Shown here: one piece after another, positions 62,070 through 64,000 of the stretch
Layout of the letters: every line of letters begins with the position of its first letter
How positions within the stretch are numbered: position 1 is the stretch's first letter
Source of the DNA: Palsa-459 sp035937595
GTDB lineage: Bacteria > Actinomycetota > Acidimicrobiia > Acidimicrobiales > RAAP-2
Direction: 5' to 3'
NCBI GenBank assembly: GCA_035937595.1
Contig: DASZHS010000031.1
Span: forward strand, 1-64,000
DNA length: 64,000 bases
Notes under the pieces: model-generated
The model's database searches: none
Told to the model about the DNA's origin: nothing
The model's input: only the letters and a program-made list of their open reading frames with translations
Made by a program: the position numbers and the translations under genes

Positions 62070-64000
62070 TCACGGGTCGAGCACGGCGTCGACGATCGCG
62101 CCGAGCGCCCGTCCCTCCAGGGTTCCGACGAGTCGCGGGAACTCGTCGCCGAGCGCCGCCATGACGACGCGTCGGTCCACGTCTCGGAACCGCGCTTCTG
62201 CGGGGTCCCAGGGCTTCGACAACGCCACGCTCGCAGCGTCGGCGGCGCCGTGCAGCACCGCCGCGCGCTCGACGTCGCCGCGGAGCGTCGCGCACCTCGC
62301 GAGCCCGAGGATCGCGTCGGGAATGACCCTGCTCGTCCCCGTGAGCCTCGCGCGCCGCAGCGCGTCGCGAAACCGGCGAGCCGCGCCCTCGTGCTCGCCC
62401 TCTTCCAGCTCGAGCCAGCCGAGGTTCGTGACGTACGCACACGTGAGGGACACGGGGGGAGGAACCTTGAGGAACAGTCGGCCCATCTGCTCGAGGTGCT
62501 CGCGCGCCGCGGCGAGGTTCCCGTCGGCGAGGTCCGTCGCCGCGAGCACCAGGCGCGTCAGCGTCTCGAGCTCGACGTCGCCGTGCCGCTCGGAGAGCGA
62601 CAGGGACTCGCAGAGCACCACACGACCTCGCTCACCGTCTCGCCCGCTCACGAGCGTCACGCCCTGCCGGTTGAGTGCGATCGCGAGGATCCTCGGCTCG
62701 TCGAGCACTCGGGCCATCGAGGTCGCCCGTTCCGCGAGGGTCACGTCACTTTGACGGGCCGCGAGGAACGCCGTGGCGCAGATCTCCGTCGCGGTGTCCC
62801 CGCACGCCTTGGACGCCTCGACGGCGGCCTCCAGGCACTCGGCGAGCTCGTGGTCGTCTCGGTGCATGATCACGCGCGCCTTGCAGTACAGCGCCGCGGC
62901 TCGCGTCGCCCCGGCATCGATGCCGGCGCGCTCGAGGGCACCGTCGATGAGGCCGCGGATGGCGCGGTAGTCGCGCAGCGAGTCTGCGTACGAGGCCACC
63001 GAGCCGAGCAGCTGCACGGCGGTCGCTGCGCTCCTCGACGTGGCGTCCGGGCCGCCGACGAGCTCCTCGCAGGCGTAGCGGAGGTTCTCCTGTTCCTCTC
63101 GCCCCCGCCGCACCCACTCGTGTGCGTCGGGTCCGGAGAGGTTCTGGTGGATCTGGTCGTAGAACGTCGAGAAGTACCGGGCGTGCGCCGCCGCGAGCCG
63201 CCTCGACGTGGATCCACCACCGGTGCTCGTCGCGTTCTCGACCCGTTCGGTGCCGTACTGGCGAAGCGACTCGAGGAGGGTGTAGCGGACCGGGTCCCGC
63301 CGCACGTCGGCGTCCACCAGCGACTTGTCCACGAGGACCTCGATGAGGTCGGCCACGTCGTCGGGGTCCAGGTCATCGAGGGCGCAGGTGGCGCTCGCCG
63401 CCCCGACGTCGAAGCCGCCGCGGAACACGCTGAGCCTCATGAACAGCGTGCGTTCGTCGTCGTCGAGCTCCTCGAAGGACCAGTCGATCAGCGCGCGGAG
63501 CGTCTGCTGGTGGGGGAGGGCGGACGTCCGGCCCCGGGTGAGCACCCGGAACTGCTGGTCCAGCCGGCGGTCGAGCTGCTCGAGCGAGTCGGCCCCGAGC
63601 CGCGCCGTCGCGAGTTCGAGGGCGAGCGGGACCCCGTCGAGGCGGCGGCAGATCGATGCCACGGCTGCGGCGTCGCGATCGAGCAGACGGAAGGCCGTGT
63701 TCTGCGCGCTGGCTCGCTCGACGAAGAGAGCGACCGCCTCGGACCCCGCGAGAGCCGCAGCGTCGTCCACGTCCTCGGGTGGCAGCGACAGCGGTGCGAC
63801 GCGATACAGCTGCTCGCCCTCGACCCGGAGGGGCTCGCGACTGGTGGCGAGGAGCCGTATGCCGATGCACTCGGCGGCGATCCGATCGCACAGCCGGGCA
63901 CAGGCGGAGATGACGTGCTCGCAGTTGTCAAGGAGGATGAGCCGGTCCTGATCGAGGAGCGTCTCAACGAGCACGTCCAGGTCGTCCTTGCCGGACCGCT
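62070..64000 (-). CDS. NB-ARC/TPR transcriptional regulator-type ATPase (5' truncated)
   Basis: About 643 residues visible; the 5' part with the P-loop and any DNA-binding domain lies outside the window. The visible start includes RLILLDNCEHV (Walker B, LDNCEH) and LLATSREPL, then RRLDGVPLALELATARL, the STAND-type ATPase of actinobacterial AfsR/LuxR-like regulators. A winged-helix part (TLRALIDWSFEELDDDERTLF) and TPR-like repeats fill the rest. Such proteins often control secondary metabolism. It lies 120 bp upstream of the precursor and reads in the same direction, so it may control or be cotranscribed with the operon. Confidence 0.85.
   Translation of the reverse strand, partial: RSGKDDLDVLVETLLDQDRLILLDNCEHVISACARLCDRIAAECIGIRLLATSREPLRVEGEQLYRVAPLSLPPEDVDDAAALAGSEAVALFVERASAQNTAFRLLDRDAAAVASICRRLDGVPLALELATARLGADSLEQLDRRLDQQFRVLTRGRTSALPHQQTLRALIDWSFEELDDDERTLFMRLSVFRGGFDVGAASATCALDDLDPDDVADLIEVLVDKSLVDADVRRDPVRYTLLESLRQYGTERVENATSTGGGSTSRRLAAAHARYFSTFYDQIHQNLSGPDAHEWVRRGREEQENLRYACEELVGGPDATSRSAATAVQLLGSVASYADSLRDYRAIRGLIDGALERAGIDAGATRAAALYCKARVIMHRDDHELAECLEAAVEASKACGDTATEICATAFLAARQSDVTLAERATSMARVLDEPRILAIALNRQGVTLVSGRDGERGRVVLCESLSLSERHGDVELETLTRLVLAATDLADGNLAAAREHLEQMGRLFLKVPPPVSLTCAYVTNLGWLELEEGEHEGAARRFRDALRRARLTGTSRVIPDAILGLARCATLRGDVERAAVLHGAADAASVALSKPWDPAEARFRDVDRRVVMAALGDEFPRLVGTLEGRALGAIVDAVLDP

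Overview
High-GC (about 70% or more) bacterial chromosomal DNA with dense short intergenic gaps, many GTG/TTG starts, frequent 4-nt start/stop overlaps and a gene set typical of soil or sediment Actinomycetota. Markers are an acyl-CoA dehydrogenase, an LLM-class F420-type oxidoreductase, several TetR regulators, MMPL and DHA2 exporters, a P450, a Fur-family/nickel-transporter pair and DUF4232 proteins. The exact lineage is inferred; the GH16-like and Cys-rich secreted proteins make an Acidimicrobiia-like actinobacterium my best guess. I saw no rRNA, tRNA, CRISPR array, insertion sequence or phage genes. Both edges cut genes: an acyl-CoA dehydrogenase at the left and an NB-ARC/TPR regulator at the right.

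Layout. 0-15 kb: catabolic and envelope genes (acyl-CoA dehydrogenase, amidase, F420 oxidoreductase, SGNH hydrolase, a coupled aquaporin-PPK2 pair, esterases, YVTN propeller, WbsX-like glycosidase, sulfotransferase, DUF4232, NAD-binding epimerase with a divergent TetR). 15-28 kb: a PAS-GAF-PAS-GGDEF-EAL signalling protein, a HipBA toxin-antitoxin operon in an AT-richer pocket, oxidoreductases and hydrolases, then a drug-efflux block (MFS, TetR, MMPL). 30-38 kb: two paralogous secreted GH16-like proteins bracket a Bax-inhibitor-like membrane protein, glucose-6-phosphate dehydrogenase, an HNH protein and a large secreted golvesin/FN3/Ig-like protein. 38-43 kb: a Fur-family regulator divergent from a NiCoT nickel/cobalt permease, then VOC, MBL and epoxide-hydrolase genes. 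43-50 kb: three large exported proteins (sialidase-like, an eight-repeat Cys-rich predicted propeller, and a CocE/X-Pro peptidase-like hydrolase preceded by a coupled 19-codon leader ORF). 50-56 kb: reductases, VOC, an alcohol dehydrogenase divergent from TetR, P450 and SDR.

56.7-64 kb (minus strand) is the most interesting segment. It looks like a compact RiPP-type operon: a 79-aa Nif11-like candidate precursor, a YcaO, a TfuA-like protein, a previously uncalled 38-aa micro-ORF, a stand-alone homologue of the ferritin-like part of VioB, and an unrecognised 292-aa protein. From YcaO onward every junction is a 4-nt ATGA or GTGA overlap, so the five proteins are probably made in fixed ratio. 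A large NB-ARC/TPR regulator of the type often linked to secondary metabolism lies just upstream. YcaO plus TfuA is the known pairing for peptide backbone thioamidation; pairing it with a VioB-type diiron-like protein and a Nif11-like precursor is, to my knowledge, not a described pathway.
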